Positions 51,101-60,162 of a DNA stretch of 64,000 nucleotides are shown piece by piece. Position 1 is the first letter of the stretch; every line of letters begins with the position of its first letter. The DNA is from Streptomyces venezuelae (lineage in GTDB: Bacteria > Actinomycetota > Actinomycetes > Streptomycetales > Streptomycetaceae), in the NCBI RefSeq assembly GCF_008642295.1, contig NZ_CP029190.1:6679501-6743500 (forward strand), read 5' to 3'. A program made the position numbers and the translations under genes. The notes under the pieces are model-generated. The model was not told the origin of the DNA. It was given only the letters and a program-made list of their open reading frames with translations, and searched no databases.

Positions 51101-53139
51101 TCCTGCACAAGGGCGCGGGCCCGGGAACCGAGACCTTCGTGCTCGGCGGGCACCAGTCCGCCGGACAGATCGGCCAGGGCACCTCCCACACCACGCAGTT
51201 CGGCGCCACCGTCACCGAGACGGGCCCCACGTGGCGGACCGGCCAGGGCGTGGCGGTGTCCCGCACATCCGGCAAGGGCGACGCCGAGTCCTTCAGCCTG
51301 GCCGGCACCATCGAACGCAACGCGCACACCCCGAAGAAGGCCCCGCTGTACCTGGTGCAGTGCGACGTACTGGTCAACATGGTCGCCGAGGTCAAGGTCA
51401 CCGGAGGCGGCCCCTACGTGGCCAAGGGAGTCCGCACCCTGCCCGCCGCTGCGGGGGTGTGGCTGACGGAGGCCCAGCTGCCGCCGGAGATCAAGCGGCA
51501 ATTGGGGCGCAGCCGGCGGCCGGTACCGACCGCGGGTGCGGCTGCATCGGAGGCCGCAACTCCGGCCGCCCCGCGACTCCGCAGGAACCGGGCACTCGGC
51601 TTCGGTGTGATCGAGGACATGCCGGACTTCGTCCCGTTGCTCGGGCAGTTGCGTACCAGCCTGTCCGGCCTGGGCGGGAACATCGGCGAGGACCTGCTGC
51701 CCCGGCAGCAGCTCAAGGACCGCAACGACAACGTGCAGCGACTGCTGCGCGTCCTGGACCGGGACGGCTCCGCCGGGCTGCTGTCCAGCGCCATGGACGG
51801 CGGAGTCACCGTCGAACTGTTCGACGGGCGCAAGACCCCGTACTGGGCCGTCTTCAAGATCCTCCAAGTGGGCGACGGGAGGGCCGCGGGCGCAGCGGAC
51901 GCGGGCCGGGACATGGAGTACATCACCTCCGCCGTCGCACAGCACGCCACCTCCCACGACGAGGGCTCCGCCGTCGGAGTCGAAGGCATCCTCGCCGGAT
52001 CGGGCCGCCCCGAGGGCGGCACCGGCCAGGTGAAGGGGGTCGGCGGTGCGGCGGGCATCGGAATCGCGTCAGGGAGCTCGCGGCGCAGCGGTGCGGTGAG
52101 CCGCGGCCAGCTCGGCATGAAGTCCGTCGCCGACAGCTCCGCGCGCTCGGACCTGATGCACCTGCCGATCCGGGCAAGCCTCGAACTGTACAAGGGGGAC
52201 AAGCGGCTGGCGCTGGCCCAGATGGTCAACCTGACGCTGACCCAGCGCATCCTGCGCAAGGACCTGGAGGCCCTCTCCCGCATGCGGCTCCCTGCGGCCG
52301 ACGCACGGTTGGCCGCGCGCGGCTGCCGCGACACCGGCGGGGCCGCCCTCGCCGCCTGGCGGGCGGCCGGCGTGCGGCTGCCGATGGAGGCGCAGGTCAA
52401 CGGGTTCCAAGGAGCCGGGCAGGTCAGGGAGCTCGTGAACTCGGCCGTACGGGAGGCGGGCGGCGGCGACCGCTTCCGCGCCAAGGGGCAGGCCGGCGCC
52501 TACGCCCTGAACGAGGCGGTGTCCACCGAGTGGCTGACCGCCGCGCTGCCGCTGCTCGCCACGTCCGGGGCCGACCTGCCCCCGGTGCACGCCTCCGGAG
52601 CGGAGGGTCAGGACCTGCGGGGCTCCGTGCACGCCCGGCTGCGCAACGGACGGGTGCTGGGCCTCGGCGACAGGATGACCTTCGAGACCATCGGCCAGAG
52701 CCACCTGGACGCGCCCCGCCCCACCCAGACGGACGGCCAGAGTTCCGCCGACCACGGCAGGTCCGCCCGCCCGGTGTTCGGTGCGGGGGTGCTCAACGCC
52801 ACCGAGTTCCGGCTCAACCAGCTGCTGGGCAACACGGGCGGCTCGGGCGGCACGACCGACGCCACGGCGAACTCCTCCGGCTCAATGCCGGTGCACAAGC
52901 CGAAGATGAAGGCGGTCCTGGTCCAGTTCACCCTGGACGTCAGGGTGATGGCCCACGTCACCAGCCGGGTCCGGGGCCGCACGGCCACGGCGGTACGGGA
53001 GCTGACCCTCGCGCAGCCGGTGGTGGTCCGCATGCCGGAGCCCGTGGTCCGCCGCATGCTGGCCACCCAGAGCGACCGGCTGACCGACGACGGAAACCAC
53101 CTGGCCCCGACCGGCGCGGCTCCCGCCTTCTACGCGTGA
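48172..53139 (+). CDS. 1655-residue repeat protein, candidate injection-system cargo
   Basis: The largest gene of the cluster, from GTG with GGGGGAGA upstream. Residues 36-52 read ALLALQQTAGNAATAQT, the AGNA signature shared with the two next genes. About six divergent modules of ~240-295 residues follow. Each has a Ser/Gly/Gln-rich hairpin then a beta-strand pair, near residues 200 (TAGNASSKGAGGLAFGL), 436 (AGKGRAVQGGAGPAFGF), 707, 1002 (GTSHTTQFGATVTETG), 1282 and 1519 (TDGQSSADHGRSARPVF). Each is followed by strands such as YLVQCDVLVNMVAEVKV or VLVQFTLDVRVMAHVTS. No catalytic motif, signal peptide or membrane span is recognised. No family is claimed. It overlaps the convergent DUF4157 gene by 10 bases. 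Cargo or adaptor role is inferred from the N-terminal signature and position. Confidence 0.75.
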   Translation: MRTQQQPGNGRTGDSRQPPHVPLPTRQPAGSADSHALLALQQTAGNAATAQTVGPVGSGTAGADPAWELPSYLMNLEAGGLSSAYGLTGHDFVPHAIGAVVGHRDGTVAEIGDELAGRPETFYGQGRAFTVRGGTGKDWYDVTVRVHRAAGDRPPTYRKNLPAGAAPGPDGTPQAELEDPEGKDTKVDVHHNTAAVASSTAGNASSKGAGGLAFGLAPVAPGLWAGGAVTGSVQPWQSSRESRRQRYVAEPRVLRSDKGSVEVPRQVGYEVRFKKHGGRGATTYRGSGTLTQRVPIEHLVPIGTSAPAPPRSLTADTARAVSLADSLAPVAVTDSAAPHQGGGGLFDAVASVMHPTVTAPGAPGRDRLLAATSTTTLLEDLPRLLRDGVTGEDLYSKDGESVGSYHLHAEIRSLIPAWGTGKTQLRTHQQSQTSVTESAGKGRAVQGGAGPAFGFGAAGNAAVVRATAMPVAAARKARFTATEQSVSSRQGAEVRGEKVLYFGRVIFTAEGTGPRSPEMVLRPGTRVATHSMNVWVSLRADEAQAFGLPLPAGTTAGDFVKKPTRTDADGNEVEVERHLPFGGKGSNVALSRLDTGPMIRAVHHLFTTDPRLAGYLPDFGSTPPAADLGRDEAETQRRNHRELMTALSETNLRVNKDQLISTGIRVRLRRKTSLHSHDVQLLVKGTLGQTDYQGDIRDWSVRSHSGVTGNAQSSRSSSRSIGGLVLGQARVVPGFMTAGARHEQHSSGTRHNQAGPTGRTDIVSNGSDTAAAFNAALNLDVEVTMTSRRRRLARSVTPGLPGRTVPEARTMTTLRTGSQDVRLVSPTEFTVDEYGKDRLGVLAAERRGQAAAPEHDFAAAGIGDLAALTPQPSTGALLRDWQLVETLDGAPVRALALQLLSRAAAGNNALREDPALATEGLAPRLAIEERFGERAIQGALRQAASSGWVVKNLRYPRRLAGLNGAVGVRLSLANPTFLHKGAGPGTETFVLGGHQSAGQIGQGTSHTTQFGATVTETGPTWRTGQGVAVSRTSGKGDAESFSLAGTIERNAHTPKKAPLYLVQCDVLVNMVAEVKVTGGGPYVAKGVRTLPAAAGVWLTEAQLPPEIKRQLGRSRRPVPTAGAAASEAATPAAPRLRRNRALGFGVIEDMPDFVPLLGQLRTSLSGLGGNIGEDLLPRQQLKDRNDNVQRLLRVLDRDGSAGLLSSAMDGGVTVELFDGRKTPYWAVFKILQVGDGRAAGAADAGRDMEYITSAVAQHATSHDEGSAVGVEGILAGSGRPEGGTGQVKGVGGAAGIGIASGSSRRSGAVSRGQLGMKSVADSSARSDLMHLPIRASLELYKGDKRLALAQMVNLTLTQRILRKDLEALSRMRLPAADARLAARGCRDTGGAALAAWRAAGVRLPMEAQVNGFQGAGQVRELVNSAVREAGGGDRFRAKGQAGAYALNEAVSTEWLTAALPLLATSGADLPPVHASGAEGQDLRGSVHARLRNGRVLGLGDRMTFETIGQSHLDAPRPTQTDGQSSADHGRSARPVFGAGVLNATEFRLNQLLGNTGGSGGTTDATANSSGSMPVHKPKMKAVLVQFTLDVRVMAHVTSRVRGRTATAVRELTLAQPVVVRMPEPVVRRMLATQSDRLTDDGNHLAPTGAAPAFYA

Positions 53140-53765
53140 GTGCCGGGAGCGGCTTCCTCGGTTTCCTGCGCGGGCACCGGACGGCCCATCACGGCCTGGG
53201 CATTGGCCTCCGCCGCACGCTCGAAGCGGTCGGACGGGTCGCTGACGCGCAGGCCGGCTCCGTTGTCGGTACCGGCGACGGCCCCCTGGCGCTGCTGGAT
53301 GACGTGGGTGAGCTCGTGGGCGAGCGTGTGCTTGTCACCCCCGCCCTCGCCGATGACCACGTGGCTGCCCGACGTGTAGGCGCGGGCGCCCAGTTCGGCC
53401 GCGGAGCGTCGGGCGGCGCTGTCGGTGTGGAGGCGCACGTCCGAGAAGTCGGCGCCCAGGCGTGCCTCCATCTCCGACCGTGTGGCGTTGTCCATCGGAC
53501 TCCCGGCCGCCCGCAGGACTTCGTGGGCGGCGGAACGCTGCACGGCGGGAGCCTCCGCCGAGTGCCCGCAGCCGGCGCCGTGCCGGTGCTCCTCCTGAGC
53601 CCATTCATGGCCGGCCTGACGGAGCATCTGGACGACGGCGGCGTTGCCCGCCGCGCTCTGCAGCCCCAGCAGCCCGTGGCCGGCGGCGTTCGCGGGGGCG
53701 GCGGGGCTGCGCCGGGGCGCGGGATCCCGCTTGACTGTGGGGTCCTTCTCCTTCGCGGAAACCAT
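53130..53765 (-). CDS. DUF4157 (eCIS core) protein
   Basis: A 211-residue protein of the family most tightly linked to injection systems. Residues 35-48 read LQSAAGNAAVVQML. A CxH-rich stretch (HRHGAGCGHSAEAP, near 60-72) and a VQR (75-77) precede the DUF4157 domain: MDNATRSEMEARLGADFSDV, RLHTDSAARRSAAELGARAY, the zinc-metalloprotease-like HELTH (150-154) in KHTLAHELTHVIQQRQGAV, and FERAAEANAQAVM. The chosen ATG follows GGAAGG; an ATG six codons upstream is less supported. It is on the minus strand, convergent with the 1655-residue gene. DUF4157 proteins often form the N-terminal part of injected toxins; here no toxin domain is attached, so it may be a processing peptidase or adaptor for other cargo. 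Confidence 0.9.
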   Translation of the reverse strand: MVSAKEKDPTVKRDPAPRRSPAAPANAAGHGLLGLQSAAGNAAVVQMLRQAGHEWAQEEHRHGAGCGHSAEAPAVQRSAAHEVLRAAGSPMDNATRSEMEARLGADFSDVRLHTDSAARRSAAELGARAYTSGSHVVIGEGGGDKHTLAHELTHVIQQRQGAVAGTDNGAGLRVSDPSDRFERAAEANAQAVMGRPVPAQETEEAAPGTHA

Positions 53766-53812
53766 GGGTCCTTCCTCATTCACGGCCTGAACCGCAGGCC
53801 GGGTCCCCGGGG

Positions 53813-54745
53813 TCAGTCTTGGTTCGTGTTGTGTTTCTTGATGCCGGAGTGCAGGTCGTTGGGGTTGTTCGGCATCAGAAGGTTGCTGCCGGGGGGCCTG
53901 TGGCCGGTGGCGGCCTTGTGTACGTTGATCGCGAAGTCGGTGCAGTTGTAGGTCAACAGGTTGTAATCGTGGTTCAGATTGTCCTTGATGTAGTTTTTGG
54001 CTTTCTTGTACTGCTTTGCGGTGATGGGTACTGACAGTACGGTGGTCGCGTTGTTCGGGTCGTCGTAGTTGAGCCGTACTTCGCCGGGCACGCTCCGGTG
54101 CGGCGCGTCCTCATTGATCCCGCCCTTGGGGTAAAAGCCGGCGGAGGCTTGGAACTTGTCGTCCTTGTAGAACGCCACCCAGGAATGACCGACCCGCTGA
54201 AAGTAGTCCGCGTCACGGAAACTGGCGCTCTTCTTCACCAGGACGCGAAGGGTGATGGCGGGGTCCTCGCCCGCTGCTTGCTCCTGCTCCGGCTCCTCTG
54301 TTCGGGCGTCGGGTCGTAGGCCGTCGGCCGACTCCCCGACCTCCGGCACCGGGCCCCTGGTCCACCCGCCGTCCGCGGTCCGCCGCCAGCCCTGCTGCTC
54401 CATACGACGGGTGGCCGCGGCCGGGTCGAGCCCCTCGAGCACCCGCTGCACGACCGGGGCGGCAGCGGGCAACCGCTGGAGCACGGGCTGCGCCGTGCCT
54501 GACTGCTCCCGCAGGCCGGGACGACCCTCACCCGCGCCCTGGCCATGCCGGTGTTGCGCCAGCATCCTGGCGACCGTGGCGTTGCCGGCGGACCGCTGGA
54601 GCGTCCTCACCGCCTGAGGGGTGGGGGTCGTCCCGGCGCCTGTCACGGCGACACTCTCGGCCGGCGACGTGCCACGCGTCACGGCAGGCCGGGGCGGCTG
54701 GGCCGGCAGGCGTCCGGGAGCCTGCTCTCTCTCACGTTCCCTCAT
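53813..54745 (-). CDS. Candidate injection-system effector: AGNA/VQR leader plus H...NC peptidase-like domain
   Basis: A 310-residue protein. Residues 49-62 read LQRSAGNATVARML, followed by VLQR (88-91) and VVQR (98-101), the same elements as in the neighbours, and a disordered linker. The C-terminal ~145 residues (from TLRVLVKKSASFRDADYF) have His187 in VGHSWVAFYKDDKFQASAGF and Cys268 in YNLLTYNCTDFAINVHKAAT. The order His then Asn-Cys is that of circularly permuted NlpC/P60-like enzymes (LRAT/PPPDE type), which act on lipids, peptides or ubiquitin-like bonds. No immunity gene is apparent. GAGGGAAGG precedes the ATG; the longer frame upstream lacks a start signal. GC content drops in the catalytic part, suggesting acquisition. 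Enzyme class is inferred from the motif. Confidence 0.72.
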   Translation of the reverse strand: MREREREQAPGRLPAQPPRPAVTRGTSPAESVAVTGAGTTPTPQAVRTLQRSAGNATVARMLAQHRHGQGAGEGRPGLREQSGTAQPVLQRLPAAAPVVQRVLEGLDPAAATRRMEQQGWRRTADGGWTRGPVPEVGESADGLRPDARTEEPEQEQAAGEDPAITLRVLVKKSASFRDADYFQRVGHSWVAFYKDDKFQASAGFYPKGGINEDAPHRSVPGEVRLNYDDPNNATTVLSVPITAKQYKKAKNYIKDNLNHDYNLLTYNCTDFAINVHKAATGHRPPGSNLLMPNNPNDLHSGIKKHNTNQD

Positions 54746-54921
54746 CCCGGTGCCTTCCCTCGAGTATTCCGAGCCCGCAACGCTGCCACGGTGCGACAAC
54801 GGCCACAAGGTCCGAACGTACTGTCCCCACGGGCAAGGATGAGGTGCGCGCAGGTGCCCCACCGGCACGTCGATTGCCCCGAAAGCCGAGCCGGCGCGGC
54901 CACGCCGTACGGCCCGTGCTC

Positions 54922-56445
<1,524 letters not shown>

Positions 56446-56560
56446 GACGGAGTTCTCCCCTTGCCGGGCGCCGTCCGCCGTCGGGCGGCGCTCGAAGGGG
56501 GAGGCTAGGAGCGGACAGGTTGCGGATACGTTGCACGGGGGTGCTGACAGGATGGGCGTC

Positions 56561-57262
56561 ATGAACGCAGCCACGGCAGCCGATTACGGCTGGATACGCT
56601 CCGCATCCTCGGTCTTCCAGTACGGGCTGGAGATGGGATACACGCTGACGCTGGTCCGGGGAATCTCGCCGGCGGAACTGCTGAGCGTGGCCGGCGCAGA
56701 GGCCCTCGGCGCCTGTGAAGGGGTCGGCGAGTTCATGGAGGGACACACGGAAATCCTGTTCGGGTACGAGGACTTCCCCGAGTCCTTCCTCGCGGGAGCG
56801 TTCACCGTGCCCGGTGAGGGCGGGGACTGGACGCTCGCTCTGGAGTTCGGCGGCGATCTGGGCACGCGGCCGAGCATCATGGAGGCCCTCTCCACCGGGA
56901 CACGGGCTGTCTCGCACTCGAGCAACGGGGCCAAGTTCATGGATTTCTTCCACTGGTACGAGGACGGGAAGTTGCGCACCACATTCGAGTGGCCGGCGGA
57001 GAGGACCGGAAGCACGCCCGATGAGCTGAACACCCTCATGCTGGAGGTCGGTCTCAACCCGGCGGGTGACCAGCGCCCGGACGTCGACACGAAGGCGGCG
57101 GCCTTCGCGCTGGCCGAGCGGCTCACCGGCGTACGCGTGACCGAGGAACTGCTGGCGCAGGCCCACTACCAGACGGGCGAGGTGCCGGAGGAACCGGCCG
57201 CAGAAGGGGAGGGCGTGACCGTCGACGTCACGGATGCCCATGGCGAGCGGACATCGTTCTGA
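56561..57262 (+). CDS. DUF6461 protein
   Basis: A 233-residue soluble protein, [20 protein letters not shown], with [40 protein letters not shown] and [20 protein letters not shown]. This matches the DUF6461 pattern common in actinobacteria; function is unknown. The start uses AGGATGGG; an ATG three codons upstream is an alternative. It is divergent from the aldehyde dehydrogenase gene, 115 bases apart, and converges with the GAF regulator. Acidic C-terminus ([16 protein letters not shown]). No toxin or immunity link is visible, although DUF6461 genes are sometimes found near toxin loci. Confidence 0.8.
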   Translation: MNAATAADYGWIRSASSVFQYGLEMGYTLTLVRGISPAELLSVAGAEALGACEGVGEFMEGHTEILFGYEDFPESFLAGAFTVPGEGGDWTLALEFGGDLGTRPSIMEALSTGTRAVSHSSNGAKFMDFFHWYEDGKLRTTFEWPAERTGSTPDELNTLMLEVGLNPAGDQRPDVDTKAAAFALAERLTGVRVTEELLAQAHYQTGEVPEEPAAEGEGVTVDVTDAHGERTSF

Positions 57263-57303
57263 CCCGAGGTGTCGCCGACTGATGGGAGGACGATCCGCCG
57301 GGA

Positions 57304-58596
57304 TCAGTCCGAGCCCGAGGCCCGAACGGCGGGGTGTGCGCCGCCCAGTTCGGCATCCAGCGCCCGTACCCGGGCCAGCGCGGCCGGCCGGGCGCCCGGC
57401 GGGAGCGCGGCAGCCAGCGCAGCCCACACCTCCGGATCGTCCGCGCCCCACGGGGCACACACCCAGTCGGTCAACAGCCCGACGTCCGCCCGCGCCAGCA
57501 GCGCCGCCCGCGCCTGATCCTCGATACGCCGCCGCAGCCGGACGATCCCCGGCGCGGCGGAGGCGGGCAGCAGCGGTCCCGGGTACTCGGCGAGCGCCGC
57601 CGACGTCGCACCGGTGGCCAGCAGCCGGCACACCGACACGGAGTCCGCGGCCAGCGGAGCGGCCGTCCGGTACGGCCGGGACCGCAGCACGTCCGGTCCC
57701 ACCAGGGCGCGCAGACGCGACAGTTCGGCCCGCAGGGTCACCGCGGAGGCGTGCTCGTCCTCGTACAGCGCGATCAGCAGTTCGTCCCCGGACAGGCCCT
57801 CCGGATGGTGCGCGAGCAACACCATGATCTCGCTGTGCCGTCGGCCCAGCCGGTGCGTACGGCCGGCGCACACCAGCAGCGCCTCGTCCCGGCCGAGCGC
57901 CTGCAGGCGGTCCGGCGGCGACCCGGCCGCCGGCCCCAGCAGGGCGAGTTGCGATTCGGCGGCCCGCGCCACCGCCTGTACGAACGCCAGCGAATGGGGA
58001 TGGGCGAGCCCGTCACCCCCGGTGATGTCCACCGCGCCCAGCAGCCGCCCGGTCCGGGGGTCGCGCACCGGCGCGGCGGCGCAGGTCCAGGGATGCACGC
58101 TGCGGCTGAAGTGCTCGGCTCCGAAGACCTGTACGGCCTCGCCGACCGCCACCGCCGTACCGGGCGCATTGGTGCCCATCGCCGTCTCGGCCCAGCGCGC
58201 CCCCGGTACGAAGCCGAGCCCGGCCGCCCGGTCCAGGGTCCCGGAATCGCCCTCCACCCACAGCAGGCTGCCGCGGGCATCGCACACGGCGAACAGATGC
58301 CGCTCGTGCGCCGCGAACGCCCCCACCAGGTCCCGGAACACCGGCATCACCCGGGCGAGCGGGTGCTGTTCACGGTAGGCGTGCAGGTCCGCGTCCCGGA
58401 GCTCCACCCGCGCCGAGCACTCCGGGCTCACCCTGGCCCGGGCGCAGCGCCGCCAGGACTTCGCGATCGCGGTCCGCACCGGGGCCACGACCCGCCCCTC
58501 CGCCGTGAACACGGCATGGGCCCGGCGCAGCAGCCGCGAGCGCTCCACCGGATCGGCCCCGCCGGGCAAGGCCACTGCCGCCGCGTCACTCGCCAT
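57304..58596 (-). CDS. GAF-domain transcriptional regulator
   Basis: A 430-residue regulator, probably of the aldehyde dehydrogenase gene. The N-terminal helix (AHAVFTAEGRVVAPVRTAIA KSWRRC, a sigma-54-regulator-like AcoR start) leads to a GAF ligand-binding domain (RHLFAVCDARGSLLWVEGDS, WAETAMGTNAPGTAVAVGEA, HFSRSVHPWTCAAAPVRDPR, GRLLGAVDITGGD). The C-terminus has a helix-turn-helix of LytTR/OmpR-like look (EALLVCAGRTHRLGRRHSEI, LYEDEHASAVTLRAELSRLR, VLRSRPYRTA). There is no AAA+ domain, so it is not an enhancer-binding protein, in line with the GAF-only variants of actinobacteria. The ATG MASDAAAVALPGG fits the family. Upstream is a low-complexity spacer with short repeats. Confidence 0.82.
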   Translation of the reverse strand: MASDAAAVALPGGADPVERSRLLRRAHAVFTAEGRVVAPVRTAIAKSWRRCARARVSPECSARVELRDADLHAYREQHPLARVMPVFRDLVGAFAAHERHLFAVCDARGSLLWVEGDSGTLDRAAGLGFVPGARWAETAMGTNAPGTAVAVGEAVQVFGAEHFSRSVHPWTCAAAPVRDPRTGRLLGAVDITGGDGLAHPHSLAFVQAVARAAESQLALLGPAAGSPPDRLQALGRDEALLVCAGRTHRLGRRHSEIMVLLAHHPEGLSGDELLIALYEDEHASAVTLRAELSRLRALVGPDVLRSRPYRTAAPLAADSVSVCRLLATGATSAALAEYPGPLLPASAAPGIVRLRRRIEDQARAALLARADVGLLTDWVCAPWGADDPEVWAALAAALPPGARPAALARVRALDAELGGAHPAVRASGSD

Positions 58597-58614
58597 GCAT
58601 CGCCCCCCATGCCC

Positions 58615-58653
58615 GTCCCGGATGCCGGTCCCGGATGCCCGTCCCGGATGCCC
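58615..58653. repeat. Three 13-bp tandem repeats
   Basis: GTCCCGGATGCCS is repeated three times without gaps in the spacer upstream of the GAF-regulator gene (S is G in the first copy, C in the others). Could be a binding array or plain slippage. Confidence 0.8.
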
Positions 58654-58734
58654 CCTGCGCCCGGCCTCCTCCCCAACCCGGTCGGGCCCAAACCGGGGCG
58701 CGGGGCGGCCCGCCCGGACCCGGCCGAAAGCCGC

Positions 58735-58808
58735 CCCCGGCCCGGCCCCGGCCCCGGCCCGCCCCCGGCCCCGGCCCCGGCCCCGGCCCCGGTCCCGGTC
58801 CCGGTCCG
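58735..58808. repeat. CCCCGG/CCCGGT hexamer run
   Basis: About 74 bases made almost only of CCCCGG and CCCGGT hexamers, just downstream of the SWIM gene stop, in the non-coding spacer. Probably replication slippage; could form stable GC structure and act as a terminator. Confidence 0.75.
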
Positions 58809-58812
58809 TCGG

Positions 58813-60162
58813 TCAGGGGTGCTCCGGCTCCGGCGCCTGGCCTGTCGTCGGTTCCGCCGCCGGGTCCGGTCCCAGGACGGCCAAGGCCGTCTCCGGGTCC
58901 GGGCCGCCCGGTCCTGCCGGGAGCCAGCGCCCCGCCTCCTTCCGGTACGGCCACCAGCGGCCCTCCTGCCCCAGCCGCAGCTGGGCCTCGCCGCCCGGCA
59001 GGGTCCAGCGCGCCCGTACCCGGCGCAGCCCGGCCCCCTCGCCCGGTCCCGCACCGTCCGCCTCGGCCGCCGCCAGCGCAGCCGAGGCCCGGGCCAGGGC
59101 GGGCCGGTCCGGGGCCCAGTCCTCCTCCAGTACCGCCAGGGCCGCCGCCCCGCCGAAGCGCCAGGCCCGCACCGCGAGCTCCAGCGCGGCCCGGTCCCGG
59201 CCCGAAACCCGCGCCAGGCGGGCCCGTACCCGTACGTCTGAGGTCTCGGCGGCCAGCCGTACCGCATCCTCGGCCACCGACGGCGGGCCGGCCGGCAGCG
59301 GGCGGTCCGCATGGCCCGGCGCGAGTGCCTCCGCCAGCAGCCGGTACGCCTCCCCGGCCGCCGACTGCCCCAGGAACTCCACCGCGTCCACATCGAGGTC
59401 CGGTTCCGACTCCGTGTCCAGCGGCGGCGGCTGACCCGGCGCGGACGGCAGCTCCGGCAGCGCGGGGAGCGGCGGGAGCCCGTCCCCGGCCGCGAACACG
59501 GCCGCGGCCGAAACCCCTTCGCCCACCGGTCCACCTCCCGGTCCGCCCCCCGGTCCGGCCGTGGGTTCCGCCTCCGCGGCGCTGCGCTCCTCCAGCTCGG
59601 CCAGCACCTCCCGCTCCGCACGGCCCCGCATCAGCAGCAGTACGAAGGGGTCCCGGTCCAGCAGCCGCGCCACCTGGTAGCAGAGTGCCGCCGTGTGCGG
59701 GCAGTGGTCCCACTCCCCGCAGTCGCAGCTCGGCTCCAGACCACCGATGCCCGGCAAGAGGTCCACCCCGGCCGCCGCCGCATCCTCCACCAGCTCGGGC
59801 GGCATCTCCCGGTCCAGCAGGGCCGCGATGTGCCCGGCCCGGCCGGCCGCCGTGCCCAGCACCAGGTCCCACTCGGACTCGGTGAAACTCTGCACCAGGA
59901 CGTCCGTCCGGTGGGCGGTCCCGTCCGGGTCGCGGACCACCGCGGTCAGCCGGCCGGGCCGGACGGACACCGCGCCGACCGCGCCGGAGCGGGCGTACCG
60001 GCGCCCGTGCCGCAGCTGTTCGCCGTCGAGCGCGCTGTCCTCCAGCGCGGACAGCCAGGTCCTGCCCCACCAGGTCTGCGCGAAGCCGCGACCGGATGCC
60101 GCCGGCAGCGCCGGGAAGATCTTCTCGTGGTCGTCGCCGTGGTTGTGGCGGTCGGCTGTCAT
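58813..60162 (-). CDS. SWIM zinc-finger protein
   Basis: A 449-residue protein with a SWIM zinc finger in SCDCGEWDHCPHTAALCYQV (CxC...CxH). N-terminus: KIFPALPAASGRGFAQTWWG and SALEDSALDGEQLRHGRRYA, followed by YARSGAVGAVSVRPGRLTAV. Ala/Gly-rich linkers and FGGAAALAVLEEDWAPDRPA follow. Many actinobacteria have this protein coded directly after a SNF2-type helicase, as here, where the start overlaps the helicase stop by 4 bases (ATGA). It probably works with it in DNA binding, perhaps in repair or chromosome maintenance; the role is not established. The larger frame reaching into the helicase gene is not the real start. Downstream the repeat run at 58735 follows. Confidence 0.85.
   Translation of the reverse strand: MTADRHNHGDDHEKIFPALPAASGRGFAQTWWGRTWLSALEDSALDGEQLRHGRRYARSGAVGAVSVRPGRLTAVVRDPDGTAHRTDVLVQSFTESEWDLVLGTAAGRAGHIAALLDREMPPELVEDAAAAGVDLLPGIGGLEPSCDCGEWDHCPHTAALCYQVARLLDRDPFVLLLMRGRAEREVLAELEERSAAEAEPTAGPGGGPGGGPVGEGVSAAAVFAAGDGLPPLPALPELPSAPGQPPPLDTESEPDLDVDAVEFLGQSAAGEAYRLLAEALAPGHADRPLPAGPPSVAEDAVRLAAETSDVRVRARLARVSGRDRAALELAVRAWRFGGAAALAVLEEDWAPDRPALARASAALAAAEADGAGPGEGAGLRRVRARWTLPGGEAQLRLGQEGRWWPYRKEAGRWLPAGPGGPDPETALAVLGPDPAAEPTTGQAPEPEHP

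Noticed and set aside
48289..51957. 1222-codon minus-strand frame opposite the giant repeat gene
   Set aside because: Gly/Arg/Ala/Val-rich shadow; the plus-strand gene has a good start site and the shared N-terminal signature.
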